Shown here in pieces: positions 9,284 to 20,092 of a stretch of DNA of 64,000 nt. Source of the stretch: Alteromonas sp. 1_MG-2023. GTDB lineage: Bacteria > Pseudomonadota > Gammaproteobacteria > Enterobacterales > Alteromonadaceae. Positions within the stretch are counted from its first letter, which is position 1. Every line of letters starts with the position of its first letter. The notes beneath the pieces were generated by a model. That model made no database searches and had not been told where the DNA came from. It saw nothing but the letters and a program-made list of their open reading frames with translations. Location: contig NZ_JAUOQH010000013.1 of NCBI RefSeq assembly GCF_030547075.1, forward strand, positions 1 to 64,000, in the 5' to 3' direction. A program made the position numbers and the translations under genes.

Positions 9284-9862
9284 ATGAATAATTCGACAAA
9301 TAATTTCGAGGATGTAGTTAAACAGGCGAGACAATGTACTTTGTGTGTGGGGCATCTTCCTTATGGAGCCAATCCAGTTTTTTCAATTGGCCCAAAAGCA
9401 AAGGTAGTACTAGTAGGTCAAGCTCCTGGCTTAATCGCACATCAAAATACCAAAGCGTTTAGCGATAAAAGTGGCGACAGACTCAGGCTGTGGTTGCAAA
9501 TTGATACTGAAACTTTTTATAACCAAAACAAATTAGCTATTATGCCTATGGGGTTTTGCTTCCCAGGGTATAAAAACGGAGCTGATGCTCCGCCTCGAAA
9601 AGAATGTGCACCTACATGGCACAATAGAATGTTAAGCGTCATTCAACCTGAATTGATTTTGCTGGTAGGCAGATACGCACAGCAGTACTACTTACCTGAG
9701 TATCGCACGCTGACAGAGGCTATAAAGAACAATCGTGATGAAAGGTTTGCTGTACTGCCCCACCCTTCAGGTAGAAATAACCGTTGGCTTGCGCAGCACC
9801 CTTGGTTTGAAACCGAGTACTTACCAAGTGTTGTTGAACAAATTACCCCACTACTTAAATGA
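9284..9862 (+). CDS. uracil-DNA glycosylase superfamily protein (Fe-S type)
   Basis: This 192-residue protein belongs to the uracil-DNA glycosylase fold. Motif 1 is GQAPG (45-49) and motif 2 is HPSGRNN near residue 165. Four cysteines at 18, 21, 92 and 108 have the CxxC...C...C layout of the [4Fe-4S] family 4/5 enzymes. It would remove uracil or a related damaged base from DNA in the cytoplasm. Motif 1 carries Gln where family 4 usually has Glu, so substrate range is uncertain. The ribosome site is weak. It stands alone, 4 bp before a converging gene. Confidence 0.85.
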   Translation: MNNSTNNFEDVVKQARQCTLCVGHLPYGANPVFSIGPKAKVVLVGQAPGLIAHQNTKAFSDKSGDRLRLWLQIDTETFYNQNKLAIMPMGFCFPGYKNGADAPPRKECAPTWHNRMLSVIQPELILLVGRYAQQYYLPEYRTLTEAIKNNRDERFAVLPHPSGRNNRWLAQHPWFETEYLPSVVEQITPLLK

Positions 9863-9866
9863 GCGG

Positions 9867-12101
9867 TTAGTTCGCATCTTTCTGCGATTCTAGATAAACC
9901 ATCAATTCATTAAATGGCATGGGTTTAGCGTAGAAGAAACCTTGTGCTTCGTTGCAGCCTAATTCAATCATATAGTTGGCTTGCTCTATGGTTTCTATGC
10001 CTTCCGCAATGGTAAGCAACCCCAATTTATTCCCTAGCGTAACGATTGTTTCGGCTAATACTGCACTTTTACCTGGTTCAATATCGCGAATAAACGAACG
10101 GTCTACTTTAAGCCTGTCTAACGGAAGTTGCTGTAAGTAACTCATTGACGAAAATCCAGTGCCGAAGTCATCTATTGCTATGGCTACACCATGCTCTTTT
10201 AACGTTCTAAGGGCATCAATCACTATTTGCGGTTCATCCATCACCACGCTTTCGGTAATTTCCAATTCAAGCAAGCTTGGATCGCACTTAGAACCGGTAA
10301 CAGTATCGAGCACCTTGGATACAAAAGATCTATCTCTAAATTGCGGCATTGATATGTTTACAGCCACACGTAAATCACCGAAACCAGCATCCCTTAATTC
10401 TTTCAATCGGCGACATGCTTCTTCAAGTACCCACTCACCAATATCAACAATAAGGCCGGAGTACTCTGCTAAAGGCACAAACACAGCAGGCGAAATATAA
10501 CCGTTGTTGCCATCGGGCCAACGTAATAAACCTTCCATACCTACCACTTTCTTGCTGACTAAATCGACTTGTGGTTGAAACCATAACTCCAATTTACGGG
10601 CCATAAAGTCGCTACGTAAACGGCGTATCATATCTAGTCGCCAAGTGGTTTTATCTTCGATATCTTTGGCAAAATACTCGAAGTTGTCGCTAATATTCTT
10701 TTTCGCTCGGTTTAACGCAATATTAATACGCTTTAGAATTTCTAAGCCAATATTTCGTTTGTCATCTAGTTGGCATAACCCCATAGTTACGCTAACGGGT
10801 AAGGTATGATCGCTCACTTTAAACGACGACTGAAACAGTGAGTTTATATTTGTAGGATTAACCACATCTGATGGGCCAATTAACCCAAAAACGTCGGCGC
10901 CTATTCTTCCAATTTTCACTGAGTCATCGAAACAGGATTGGAAGCGTTCACTAATAGCTTTAAGAAGCTCATTACCCGCTTCTTGGCCTAAGCCATCGTT
11001 TACATCAGAGAAATGGTTAACATCGATTAGGGCAACAGAGCAGTTTTCGCAGGCAAAAATATGCGGCTTATTCAGCATATTGATAAATTCGTTGCGGTTT
11101 GGAAGACGAGTCAGCCAGTCTCTAAAGGCTGCATTTCTAAGTTCATGAAATAAGTTTACGTTTTCGTAGCCAACAGAAATGCTTGATAGAAATATTTCCA
11201 GCAAGCTTTTATCCAAGCCACTAATTTCATTTACCTTATTAACGTAAACCGCAGCTTCAAAGCCCGACCGATTAATATAAAGTACTGAAGAGTCTGATTC
11301 AAAAATATGACGTTTTAGGCGTAAACATCGTGATACCTGTTCGGCAATTTCTGTATCATTAATTTTTTCAATGGACTCATTGATGAACGAGGCATACTCG
11401 CCTGCAGCCCCTAGAACATAGACACCATTGTCATCTTTATCGATGACCGAGCCCGCTTTTGCGCAAACCAGCCCTTCTGCATCTAAACCTATCAGAGAGC
11501 TAATTTGTGTCACTACCCCTTCGCAAAACCCTTTAATAGAATGCTCTTCAAATAGGTTTGCCGAAGACGTTATAATCTTTTCTAAACCAATTCGGTTTTG
11601 GTTTATTGTCATGATTTGTTGATATGAACGTAACGAAGAAATCACCGTGGTCATCAACTTAGCGCGGGTAAGCTCAGTTTTGGTTTTATAGTCGTTAATG
11701 TCGTAAAGCTTAATAACCTCTTCTTCAGGCGCATAACCGGGCTGTCCCGTTCTTAAGATAATACGAGGCTCACTGAGCCCCATAGATTCACGAATATAAC
11801 GCACCACATCGAAACCGGCATCATCGGTTTCCATTACCACATCAAGTAAAATAATGGCGATGGTCTTGCCATAATCATGTAGAAGGTTTTTTGCCTCTTT
11901 TGCTGAATAGGCATGCAGGAAATTGAGCTTTCTGTCATTAACTATGAGGTCTGAGAGCGCCAGCCGCGTAACGGTGTGGATTTCCTCATCGTCATCGACG
12001 ATAAGAATATTCCATTCTTTATAGAAAGTAGTATCGATATCTGAACTTCCATCATCATCTAGGAAGATAAGTTCATCATTATCGTAATCCGTTGCCGACA
12101 T
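9867..12101 (-). CDS. REC-DUF3369-GGDEF-EAL response regulator, probable c-di-GMP phosphodiesterase
   Basis: The protein has 744 residues. A receiver domain comes first (about 30-150) with acidic residues in IVDDDEE and phospho-acceptor Asp87 in ILLDVVM. A DUF3369 sensory domain follows (about 170-310), then a GGDEF domain (about 325-470) whose signature is degenerate (IGADVF), and a C-terminal EAL domain (about 490-735). The EAL domain keeps the metal and catalytic motifs: the Glu of EGLLRW, NIS, ELEITES, DDFGTGFSS, the Lys of LKVDRSF and the Glu of AEGIE. It should therefore cleave c-di-GMP rather than make it. No histidine kinase is adjacent. It diverges from the TIGR03899 gene. Confidence 0.92.
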   Translation of the reverse strand: MSATDYDNDELIFLDDDGSSDIDTTFYKEWNILIVDDDEEIHTVTRLALSDLIVNDRKLNFLHAYSAKEAKNLLHDYGKTIAIILLDVVMETDDAGFDVVRYIRESMGLSEPRIILRTGQPGYAPEEEVIKLYDINDYKTKTELTRAKLMTTVISSLRSYQQIMTINQNRIGLEKIITSSANLFEEHSIKGFCEGVVTQISSLIGLDAEGLVCAKAGSVIDKDDNGVYVLGAAGEYASFINESIEKINDTEIAEQVSRCLRLKRHIFESDSSVLYINRSGFEAAVYVNKVNEISGLDKSLLEIFLSSISVGYENVNLFHELRNAAFRDWLTRLPNRNEFINMLNKPHIFACENCSVALIDVNHFSDVNDGLGQEAGNELLKAISERFQSCFDDSVKIGRIGADVFGLIGPSDVVNPTNINSLFQSSFKVSDHTLPVSVTMGLCQLDDKRNIGLEILKRINIALNRAKKNISDNFEYFAKDIEDKTTWRLDMIRRLRSDFMARKLELWFQPQVDLVSKKVVGMEGLLRWPDGNNGYISPAVFVPLAEYSGLIVDIGEWVLEEACRRLKELRDAGFGDLRVAVNISMPQFRDRSFVSKVLDTVTGSKCDPSLLELEITESVVMDEPQIVIDALRTLKEHGVAIAIDDFGTGFSSMSYLQQLPLDRLKVDRSFIRDIEPGKSAVLAETIVTLGNKLGLLTIAEGIETIEQANYMIELGCNEAQGFFYAKPMPFNELMVYLESQKDAN

Positions 12102-12236
12102 AACTGCTTAAACCCTCATCACTGATTCATACATACTTTTTGCCTGTATGCTGTTTATCAGAATTGCTAAATCGATACTGCAATGCAATAGTGGTATCCT
12201 ATTGTTCATGCTTTTAATGGCAATCTACATATTAAA

Positions 12237-13166
12237 ATGAAGATAACCCCAGATCCCTATACCAGTTCACTTCCTAAGACCAAGCGCCCAACCGAACCAT
12301 CGCCGGCTAGCCGTAACGACAATCCAAGCCAAAATGCGACTCAAAAAAGTGTGCAGCCCCAAAACGTTCAACAAGATACTCCGGTACACTTTGTACGCCA
12401 AAAGATACTCTCTTGGTTCTCTCGTGTCGGTATTTCTCCTTCGATGACCAACGACCCGAAAAGCCAACGAAACACGTTAGAACGAAGAAAGCAGATAATT
12501 GAATTACAAAAAGCCGCTAACCTACAAGCTGTCTTAAATATAGCACTAAATGTGACGATCACCGAATCAGAAAGCGATGGTCTTGATCCAGATTGGTTTT
12601 TTGCCTTTAGTAACATGGCAGAAGAAGTCCACAGCCCCGGCATGCAAGAACTTTGGGGTAAAATTTTTGCCGTAGAGGTAAGCAAACCCGGCAGTTTTTC
12701 TCTTCGCAGTTTACAAATGCTTAAGTTACTCACTCACAGAGACGCTAAAGTCTTTGCTAAGGCTGTAAGTATAGCAAGTAGACGGCAACACGATACTATT
12801 CCAAGGATATTAGTGGGTTTTCATAGAAGGAAAGGATTACTTTCATTCTTTAAACGCCCTGTACCCGAACAACTCAATTTAGCGTCTGTTGGTCTAAGCT
12901 ACCCTGACTTACTTTCTCTACAAGACATGAAGTTACTTTATGTCAGTGAAATTGAAAGCGGTGAGTTTGTAGAAGGCCAGCAAACGAAATGGCGCTGTGG
13001 CTCTGAACAGTTCACCCTTGAAAGTAAGCAGTCTGGGGTGGCCTTAGTCTATTTTAAGTTCACCGCGGTAGGCAGTGAGCTTTACAAACTTGTGCCAAGA
13101 AAACAAAACCCCGCCTACCTTTCGGCGTTGAAAGGGGTATTAAGCGAAGTGTTTAATGTCACTTAA
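12237..13166 (+). CDS. TIGR03899/DUF2806-like protein of unknown function
   Basis: The protein has 309 residues, is soluble and has a polar Pro/Gln/Ser-rich N-terminal 50 residues. The core has a DUF2806-like stretch, MQELWGKIFAVEVSKPGSFS, followed by SLRSLQMLKLLT. This matches my memory of the TIGR03899 family found in Vibrio and Alteromonas relatives. No catalytic motif is apparent. It diverges from the c-di-GMP phosphodiesterase gene with 135 bp between them. The start lacks a clear ribosome site. Confidence 0.75.
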   Translation: MKITPDPYTSSLPKTKRPTEPSPASRNDNPSQNATQKSVQPQNVQQDTPVHFVRQKILSWFSRVGISPSMTNDPKSQRNTLERRKQIIELQKAANLQAVLNIALNVTITESESDGLDPDWFFAFSNMAEEVHSPGMQELWGKIFAVEVSKPGSFSLRSLQMLKLLTHRDAKVFAKAVSIASRRQHDTIPRILVGFHRRKGLLSFFKRPVPEQLNLASVGLSYPDLLSLQDMKLLYVSEIESGEFVEGQQTKWRCGSEQFTLESKQSGVALVYFKFTAVGSELYKLVPRKQNPAYLSALKGVLSEVFNVT

Positions 13167-13260
13167 TCTCGCCTTTTTGAACAGACTCTACGAGCCAGTC
13201 AACGCAATAAGATAACGAAGCGAAATTGAAACTAAATCAAAACGAAATAAGGTGACGAAA

Positions 13261-14007
13261 TTAAATACCGTCACCAAACTCGTGTAATCCACACTCACGC
13301 TTTAACCCAAAGAAGCGAGTATCTTGTTCACTCATGCCTTCTTGAAGCGACTGCGTGGTATGCCAATCTCCAATAGACACATAGCCTTCATCCCACAAAG
13401 GATGGTACGACAAACCATGCTCCTTCAAATAGTAGTGCAGGTCTTTGTTGCTCCAATCAATAATAGGATAAAGCTTAAACTGATTACCTACTTTTTGAAG
13501 CACCGGTAACTTACCACGGGTGTCAGATTGGCTACGGCGTAAACCGGCAAACCACGTACCTGCGTTAAGTTCTTTTAAGGCACGTTGCATAGGTTCAACC
13601 TTGTTCATTCGGTTGTACTGTTCAATGCCTTCAACCCCTTGCTCCCATAATCGACCAAAGCGAGCTTCTTGCCACGCAGATGAAATATCTGCGTTAAACA
13701 CGTGCAAGTTTAAATTCAATCCAACTTTCAGCTCGTCAATAAACTTGTAGGTTTCAGGAAACAAATAGCCAGTATCCGTTAATACCACAGGAATATCTGG
13801 CTTAGCTTGGGTAAGCATGTGTAGCATAACCGCAGATTGGGCACCAAAGCTTGATGACACAATGTGACTGTCAGGTAAGTTTTCAAGCGCCCACGCAACG
13901 CGGGCTTGAGCACTCATTTCTTCCAGTTCAACATTGATATCGGCAAGGGCTTCCTTGCTGATATCAAGTGTTAACGGACTGCTAGTAAGTAGCGTTGAAT
14001 TACTCAT
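13261..14007 (-). CDS. cysH: phosphoadenosine phosphosulfate reductase CysH
   Basis: CysH reduces PAPS to sulfite with thioredoxin in assimilatory sulfate reduction. The 248-residue length fits the family. The PP-loop region [24 protein letters not shown], and the catalytic cysteine in [12 protein letters not shown] (Cys239) are visible. Only this one Cys is present at the C-terminus, as in the PAPS (not APS) type. The ATG at 14007 overlaps the cysI stop by 8 bp (ATGAGTAA), so it is translationally coupled. Longer in-frame starts inside cysI are unlikely. Confidence 0.96.
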   Translation of the reverse strand: MSNSTLLTSSPLTLDISKEALADINVELEEMSAQARVAWALENLPDSHIVSSSFGAQSAVMLHMLTQAKPDIPVVLTDTGYLFPETYKFIDELKVGLNLNLHVFNADISSAWQEARFGRLWEQGVEGIEQYNRMNKVEPMQRALKELNAGTWFAGLRRSQSDTRGKLPVLQKVGNQFKLYPIIDWSNKDLHYYLKEHGLSYHPLWDEGYVSIGDWHTTQSLQEGMSEQDTRFFGLKRECGLHEFGDGI

Positions 14008-15718
14008 AGAAGTCTCTAGCTGAATCGACAACCGGTGCGACAATTTCAGCGCGAATAACATAATCACCGAACGATTCGTTACCGTTACGCTCTTTCGCCC
14101 ACCTGCCAATTAATGAATCAAGTTCGGCCATAATTTCTTCTTCACTGATGTTTTCACGATACATCTTAGGAATACGCGTTCCTTCACGATCGCCACCCAA
14201 GTGGAAATTATATTTACCTGGGCCTTTACCCACTAAACCAACTTCGGCCAACATCGCACGACCACACCCATTCGGACAGCCTGTTACACGGAAAATGATA
14301 CTGTCATCCGCTAAGCCATGCTTGGCTAACAAGCCTTCTAGTTCCGTCACCGCATCAGGCAGATAGCGCTCTGCTTCTGCCATTGCTAATGGACAAGTTG
14401 GCAACGCAACACAAGCCATAGAATCAAGACGTTGATTTGAAGTCTCTGGCGCAATAAGGCCGTGCTCACGAGCCAAGGCTTCAATCTTTTCTTTATCTTC
14501 TGCCGGTACACCCGCAACAATCAGGTTTTGATTCGCGGTTAAGCGGAAGTCGCCAGTATGAATTTTTGCAATCTCAGCACACCCTGTTTTTAAGGTTTTG
14601 CCCGGATAATCTAAAATTCGGCCGTTTTCGATAAATAACGTTAAGTGGTACTTGCCGTCTATACCTTCAACCCAACCGAAACTATCACCGCGAGTCGTGA
14701 ATTCATAAGGACGGGTTTCACCAAAGGTCACGCCTGCACGTTTCTCTACTTCGGCCTTAAAGTTATCTACGCCTACACGTTCTAGTGTGTATTTGGTTTT
14801 GGCGTTTTTGCGGTTAACACGGTTACCCCAATCGCGCTGGGTAGTCACCACTGCTGCTGCAACGGCTAATGTGTCATCCAAACCAATAAAACCAAAGTCG
14901 CTGGCTTTACGTGGGAACGTGCTCTTATCGCCATGAGTCATGGCTAGGCCGCCGCCCACTAGTACGTTAAAACCAATCAGTTTGCCGTTTTCAGCAATGG
15001 CTACAAAGTTAAGATCGTTCGCGTGAACATCTACATCGTTTTGCGGTGGAATAACTACTGTGGTTTTAAACTTACGAGGTAAGTAATTGTCACCTAAAAT
15101 TGGTTCTACTGGCTTTTCAGTGGTTTCCACTCTTTCGCCATCTAGCCAAATTTCAGCATAGGCACGGGTTTTCGGAAGTAAGTGCTCGCTTATCTTCTTA
15201 GCCCACGCGTACGCTTCAACGTGTAAAGCAGACTCAACCGGGTTAGAGGTACAAAGTACGTTTCGGTTTACATCACCAGCAGTAGCGATAGAGTCGATAC
15301 CTACTTTATTAAGCATTTGGTGCATCGACTTAATTTTCGGCTTTAATACACCGTGAAACTGAAAGGTTTGACGGGTAGTAAGACGAATGCTGCCGTACAT
15401 CGTGTGATCGGCGGCAAACTTGTCGATAGCTAACCATTGGTCAGGGGTAATGACCCCACCTGGTAAACGGGCACGTAGCATTACATTGTGTAACGGCTCT
15501 AATTTTTGCTTAGCACGCTCGGCGCGAATATCGCGGTCGTCTTGCTGATACATACCGTGGAAGCGAATAAGTTGGAAGTTATCCGCCGTGAATCCACCGG
15601 TTAAATCGTCTTTTAAATCGGTTTCGATAGTGCCGCGTAAGTTATTACTTTCACGCTTTAAGCGCTCGTTGTCAGCCAGTTTGCCCTCAACGATAAATGG
15701 TGATTTTTCATTGCTCAT
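14000..15718 (-). CDS. cysI: sulfite reductase hemoprotein beta subunit CysI
   Basis: CysI holds the siroheme and [4Fe-4S] cluster that reduce sulfite to sulfide with six electrons from CysJ. At 572 residues it has full length. The four cluster and siroheme ligands are Cys436, Cys442, Cys481 and Cys485 in CVALPTC and GCPNGC. The start overlaps the cysJ stop (TAATG) and its stop overlaps the cysH start, so all three genes are one operon, cysJIH. Confidence 0.97.
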   Translation of the reverse strand: MSNEKSPFIVEGKLADNERLKRESNNLRGTIETDLKDDLTGGFTADNFQLIRFHGMYQQDDRDIRAERAKQKLEPLHNVMLRARLPGGVITPDQWLAIDKFAADHTMYGSIRLTTRQTFQFHGVLKPKIKSMHQMLNKVGIDSIATAGDVNRNVLCTSNPVESALHVEAYAWAKKISEHLLPKTRAYAEIWLDGERVETTEKPVEPILGDNYLPRKFKTTVVIPPQNDVDVHANDLNFVAIAENGKLIGFNVLVGGGLAMTHGDKSTFPRKASDFGFIGLDDTLAVAAAVVTTQRDWGNRVNRKNAKTKYTLERVGVDNFKAEVEKRAGVTFGETRPYEFTTRGDSFGWVEGIDGKYHLTLFIENGRILDYPGKTLKTGCAEIAKIHTGDFRLTANQNLIVAGVPAEDKEKIEALAREHGLIAPETSNQRLDSMACVALPTCPLAMAEAERYLPDAVTELEGLLAKHGLADDSIIFRVTGCPNGCGRAMLAEVGLVGKGPGKYNFHLGGDREGTRIPKMYRENISEEEIMAELDSLIGRWAKERNGNESFGDYVIRAEIVAPVVDSARDFYE

Positions 15719-17544
15719 TAATAGACATCCTTCTGATAACGTTTCGCCTTGCGTAGTTCAACTAAATACGCTTTAGCATCGGCTTCTGATTTTTCGCCGT
15801 ACTGTTGCACAATACTGATAAGTGCGTTTTCTACATCTTTCGCCATGTACATTGCATCGCCACACACATAAAAATGCGCGCCTTGCTGAAGCCATTCGTA
15901 CACTTCTTTACCATGCTCAAGCAAACGATGCTGCACATACACTTTCTCTTCTTGGTCGCGAGAGAAAGCCAAAGTAATTTTATCTAGTAGGCCGTCTTTC
16001 ACGTAGCCTTGCCACTCCACTTGATACAAGAAGTCTTGCGTGAAATGTGGGTTACCGAAGAACAACCAGTTTTTGCCTTCAGCATCTTGTGCATCACGCT
16101 CTTGCATGAAAGCTCTGAATGGGGCAATACCAGTACCTGGGCCAACCATAATGACTGGTGTATTAGCATCATCAGGTAAACGGAAGTGATCGTTGTTTTC
16201 AACAAACACGTCTACTTCACCGCTTTCTTCTAAATACTCACATAAGAAACCAGACGCCCCGCCTTGGTGACGATGACCAAAGGCTTCATAGTCTACGTGA
16301 GCGACCGTTAGATGAACTTCATCTTCAACTTCGGTTTGACTAGACGCAATAGAGTACAAGCGTGGTGTGAGTGGTCGAAACGCTTCTACAAGTTGTTGCG
16401 CAGTTAAGCTGCCTGGATGGTCGCGCACAATATCAATCAATTGACGCTCTGCCATATAAGTACGTAGTTTCGCTTTATCTTCCATCATCGCAGCTAAGCT
16501 TTCTGAACCTGTAGCTGCTTGATAGGCTTTAATGAAGTTAGGGTAGCTCAGCGTTAGCTCAAGCTTGCTACTTAATGCTTCACGCAACGTGCACGTTGCA
16601 TCAGCAACCGTCACTTCTGCATCGCCATCAAGAGAAAGCGTGTCTATGAACGCTTCAACAAGGCTTGGTGCATTTTTAAACCACACACCTAATGCATCAC
16701 CTGCTTTATAGGTGATACCAGAATCTTCTAGGCTAATTTCAATATGACGAATGTCTTTTACTGAATCTCGGCCGGTAATTTTTTGAGCATCAAGCAAGGT
16801 CGCGGTGAAAGGCGCTTTTTTGGTATACGCTTGCTCAGGTGCACCTTGAACCGCCGAGCCGGTTTGAACCGCTTGGGCAGCAGGCGCTGCTGCACTAAAG
16901 TCATCCTTAAGGGATGCAATTAAATCGTTCAGCCAGCTTTCAGCTTGTGCTTCATAATCAACATCGCAATCGGCACGCGCAACCAACTCGGTTCCACCAA
17001 GTTTGCCTAGGCGTTCATCGAAGTCTTTGCCCGTTTGGCAGAAGAATTCATAACTACTATCACCTAACCCTAATACCGCGTACTTAGTGTTGCTTAATTT
17101 AGGTGCTTTCTTGCCGCTAACAAATTCATGCAACTCGATTGCATCATCTGGCGCATCGCCTTCACCATGGGTGCTAACAAATAGCGCCACGTGGGTTTCA
17201 GCTTTAAGCGAACGAGGCTTGTAATCTGCCATGCTAACTAACTTAGAGTTAAAGCCCGCTTCTTCTGCTTTAGACTGACATTGCTGTGCCACGCCTTTCG
17301 CATTACCGGTTTGTGAACCGAATAAAATAGTAAGCGTAGGGGCATCAGTCTGCGCAGGCGCTACTGCACTGGCAGCAGTTGGCGCAACAGCACCACCTTG
17401 TGCAGCGGCCATACCTGCAGCATAGCCACTGATCCAAGTCAGTTGATCACGGTTTAACCCAGAAATTGCTTGGGTAATTGCATTGAACTGTTGTTCATTT
17501 AATACGGCACCAGTAGCCGATGGATTGTTCGATTGTTGTGACAT
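15718..17544 (-). CDS. cysJ: sulfite reductase flavoprotein alpha subunit CysJ
   Basis: CysJ passes electrons from NADPH through FAD and FMN to CysI. It has 608 residues. An N-terminal flavodoxin domain has the FMN loop [10 protein letters not shown] (near 75-84) and STHGEGD. An FAD domain has RLYSIASS. The NADPH domain has [12 protein letters not shown] and YVCGDA. The C-terminal ending KRYQKDVY is typical of CysJ. The linker around residues 50-70 is Ala-rich. It is the first gene of cysJIH, preceded by a 374-bp gap. Confidence 0.97.
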   Translation of the reverse strand: MSQQSNNPSATGAVLNEQQFNAITQAISGLNRDQLTWISGYAAGMAAAQGGAVAPTAASAVAPAQTDAPTLTILFGSQTGNAKGVAQQCQSKAEEAGFNSKLVSMADYKPRSLKAETHVALFVSTHGEGDAPDDAIELHEFVSGKKAPKLSNTKYAVLGLGDSSYEFFCQTGKDFDERLGKLGGTELVARADCDVDYEAQAESWLNDLIASLKDDFSAAAPAAQAVQTGSAVQGAPEQAYTKKAPFTATLLDAQKITGRDSVKDIRHIEISLEDSGITYKAGDALGVWFKNAPSLVEAFIDTLSLDGDAEVTVADATCTLREALSSKLELTLSYPNFIKAYQAATGSESLAAMMEDKAKLRTYMAERQLIDIVRDHPGSLTAQQLVEAFRPLTPRLYSIASSQTEVEDEVHLTVAHVDYEAFGHRHQGGASGFLCEYLEESGEVDVFVENNDHFRLPDDANTPVIMVGPGTGIAPFRAFMQERDAQDAEGKNWLFFGNPHFTQDFLYQVEWQGYVKDGLLDKITLAFSRDQEEKVYVQHRLLEHGKEVYEWLQQGAHFYVCGDAMYMAKDVENALISIVQQYGEKSEADAKAYLVELRKAKRYQKDVY

Positions 17545-17918
17545 AATTCTTTAGCCTTAATTCGATGGGCATAAGGCTAACGGCTTTCTAGAAGAAGAGA
17601 AAAGAATAAATGAGACTTTTTTATTACTGAAAGTGATTAAGGATGTGTTTTGGAGTATAAACAGACTACTTTTGAAGATAACGCTATGCATTATAGGCAC
17701 TATAACTGTCTAATTTAACCCATAGCCAGACATCTAACATGAGAACATTAAGCTAAATCTAACAGTGTTTTAAGTATAACTCTTGCTAAAAAAGCGTTTT
17801 AAAAAGTAAATAAAAAGATACGTAAGCAATTAATATATAAATATATTTTATGAAGAATTCGTAGAGACCTGAGCATTCAAATATGGTCTAATAACACAAA
17901 TTCTTTAATCTATGTCTT
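17545..17918. other. intergenic region between cysJ and a TonB receptor gene
   Basis: This AT-rich divergent region of 374 bp must hold promoters in both directions. A TTATA-N5-TATAA inverted repeat lies at 17691-17705. I cannot identify a CysB, Zur or Fur site with confidence, and I see no gene. Confidence 0.5.
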
Positions 17919-20021
17919 ATGTCTATATTTTCTTTTTTCAGATCAAATGTCTCGTTAATTATTCTGTTCTTTCTTAGCGCAATTTCATCTAGTCATGCTG
18001 ACTCTTTTAAGCACTCAGATTTGCAATCTAATAATGAGGAGCAAAAAGATGAGCACGATGACCCCATGCTCGATGAATCTGAGCACAATAAACAACAGTC
18101 CGACGAACAAGCACATCAAGAGCATGGAGAACATGAAGACCATCACGACGAGGTTGAGAAAATTGTTGTACAAGCGACTCGTTCTGGCCGTATAGCCGAT
18201 GAACAACCTATTCGCGTTGAACTTATAAACCGCGAAGAAATTGAAGAAAAAGCCGCAATGCGCCCAGGCAATATCTCCATGCTGGTTGCTGAAACCGGCG
18301 GCGTAAGAATGCAAACCACCTCTCCTGCGTTAGGCAGTGCTAATATTAGGCTGCAAGGTTTGTATGGTCGTTATACCCAACTGTTAGCAGACGGTTTACC
18401 ACTTTATGGCAACCAAGCCGCCTCTATTGGCTTGCTTCAAATACCGCCAACCGATTTGGGCCGCATCGAAATTATTAAAGGGTCTGCCTCTTCCCTTTAC
18501 GGTGGCTCCGCGCTAGGCGGCGTGATCAATTTAGTCTCGCGTCAACCAGGCGATGAATTCAGTGGTGAGACGTTACTTAATGCCACCACGCGAGACGGCC
18601 AAGATCTCACTACCTATTTCGAATCCCCCATTAACGATTCGGTAAAAATGTCGATTACCGCAGGCGCGCACTATCAACATGAGCAAGATATTGATGGCGA
18701 CGGCTGGATTGATTTAGCAGGGTATGAGCGCTACACCGCTCGCCCTCGTCTTTTTTGGGAAGGTGAAGATGGCGAAACCCTTTATGTCACTACTGGTTTT
18801 ATGACAGAGCAACGTGAAGGCGGTACGTTAGAGGGAGCAACCGTTGCCAATGGAGAAGCGTTCGCGCAAACACAAGATTCTGAGCGTATCGATGGCGGTT
18901 TTGTGTTCACTAAACCAGTATTCGACAATCTTACCTTTAATGCCCGCGGTTCGGCTATGCTGCAAGACCATGAACACACGTATGGGAACGATTTTGACGA
19001 TGATGAACACGAGAGCTATTTAGCCGAAACCAGTCTGGCTGGATACACAGATAAAAGTGACTGGGTAGTAGGCATTGCCTATCAATCAGAGGTTTTCACT
19101 TCACACATCTACCCAGAGTTTGATTACGATTACCAGGTTCCCGGTATTTTCACTCAGTTCGACTACGAACTTTCCGACATCCTTACCACCTCGCTTAGCG
19201 CCCGAGTAGACGAACATAACGAGTTCGGTACCCAGTTCAGCCCTAGAGTTTCATTACTCTACCGCCCCGGTGATATTACGGTACGAGGGTCTTATGGTCA
19301 GGGCTACTTTGCCCCTACTCCCTTTGTTGAAGAAATAGAAGCCGCCGGACTATCTCGCTTGGCTAGTATTGAAGATTTGGAAGAAGAAAAGGCAGAAACC
19401 GCTTCTCTTGATGTCACTTATACGCTGGGCAACATTGAAACTAGCTTAACCTTGTTTGGTTCAAACGTTGATAACGTTACCGAACTAGAAGCTTTTTCAA
19501 GTAATGGGACCAGTGAACTAGACCGAGTCAGGTTGGTGAATGCTGAGGGTGAAAGTAAAATTCGTGGGTCCGAGTTTTTGGTACGTTATTACTGGCGCGA
19601 CGTAAAGCTAACCGCGAGTTACCTGTACGTTGATGCAAGTGAAGTGTCAGATACTGGTGAAGGTAGACAAGAGATAGCACTCACTCCTCGTCATTCTGCA
19701 GGTTTTGTGGCTATGTGGGAGCAGCATGGTAGTTTCAGAACGGGGTTTGAAGCCTATTACACAGGTTCACAGCGCTTGAACGATAACCCGTATATCGACG
19801 AGACTAAACCTTACTGGCATTTAGGCCTAATGGGAGAAATCACTCTGGGCCGCATTAGCTACTTCATCAACTTAGAAAACCTATTGAATGTGCGCCAAAC
19901 CGACGAACATCCTTTGCTTTTGCCTAGCCGCGCGGCCAGTGGGCAATGGACCACTGATATATGGTCTCGCAACGATGGCTTCATTGCTAACGCCGGTATA
20001 AGGGTTAAGTTTGGCCACTAG
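17919..20021 (+). CDS. TonB-dependent outer-membrane receptor with His-rich N-terminus
   Basis: The protein has 700 residues. A signal peptide (about 1-27) is followed by a His/Asp/Glu-rich segment (about 28-75) with runs such as HQEHGEHEDHHDE, a TonB-box-like EKIVVQAT, a plug domain (about 85-200) and a beta-barrel ending in VKFGH, whose penultimate residue is not the usual aromatic. TonB receptors import scarce ligands using proton-motive force. A histidine-rich segment of this kind is seen in zinc and other metal receptors (ZnuD-like), so a metal ligand is likely but inferred. No metal-uptake genes are adjacent. There is no obvious ribosome site before the ATG. Confidence 0.9.
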   Translation: MSIFSFFRSNVSLIILFFLSAISSSHADSFKHSDLQSNNEEQKDEHDDPMLDESEHNKQQSDEQAHQEHGEHEDHHDEVEKIVVQATRSGRIADEQPIRVELINREEIEEKAAMRPGNISMLVAETGGVRMQTTSPALGSANIRLQGLYGRYTQLLADGLPLYGNQAASIGLLQIPPTDLGRIEIIKGSASSLYGGSALGGVINLVSRQPGDEFSGETLLNATTRDGQDLTTYFESPINDSVKMSITAGAHYQHEQDIDGDGWIDLAGYERYTARPRLFWEGEDGETLYVTTGFMTEQREGGTLEGATVANGEAFAQTQDSERIDGGFVFTKPVFDNLTFNARGSAMLQDHEHTYGNDFDDDEHESYLAETSLAGYTDKSDWVVGIAYQSEVFTSHIYPEFDYDYQVPGIFTQFDYELSDILTTSLSARVDEHNEFGTQFSPRVSLLYRPGDITVRGSYGQGYFAPTPFVEEIEAAGLSRLASIEDLEEEKAETASLDVTYTLGNIETSLTLFGSNVDNVTELEAFSSNGTSELDRVRLVNAEGESKIRGSEFLVRYYWRDVKLTASYLYVDASEVSDTGEGRQEIALTPRHSAGFVAMWEQHGSFRTGFEAYYTGSQRLNDNPYIDETKPYWHLGLMGEITLGRISYFINLENLLNVRQTDEHPLLLPSRAASGQWTTDIWSRNDGFIANAGIRVKFGH

Positions 20022-20040
20022 CGCAACGGCGCTGACACAA

Positions 20041-20067
20041 AAAAACCGACACATGTCGGTTTTTTTG
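20041..20067. terminator. bidirectional terminator
   Basis: A short CCGAC / GTCGG hairpin flanked by A and T runs lies between the converging TonB receptor and barrel protein genes. Confidence 0.85.
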
Positions 20068-20092
20068 TTTATCAGGTAGATGCTGGCAATAA

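Noticed and set aside
10159..10500. 113-codon open frame antisense to the EAL domain of the response regulator
   Set aside because: Shadow of a conserved domain on the other strand.
17691..17705. Zur or Fur box before the His-rich TonB receptor
   Set aside because: TTATA-N5-TATAA has the wrong spacing for a Zur box and does not fit Fur.
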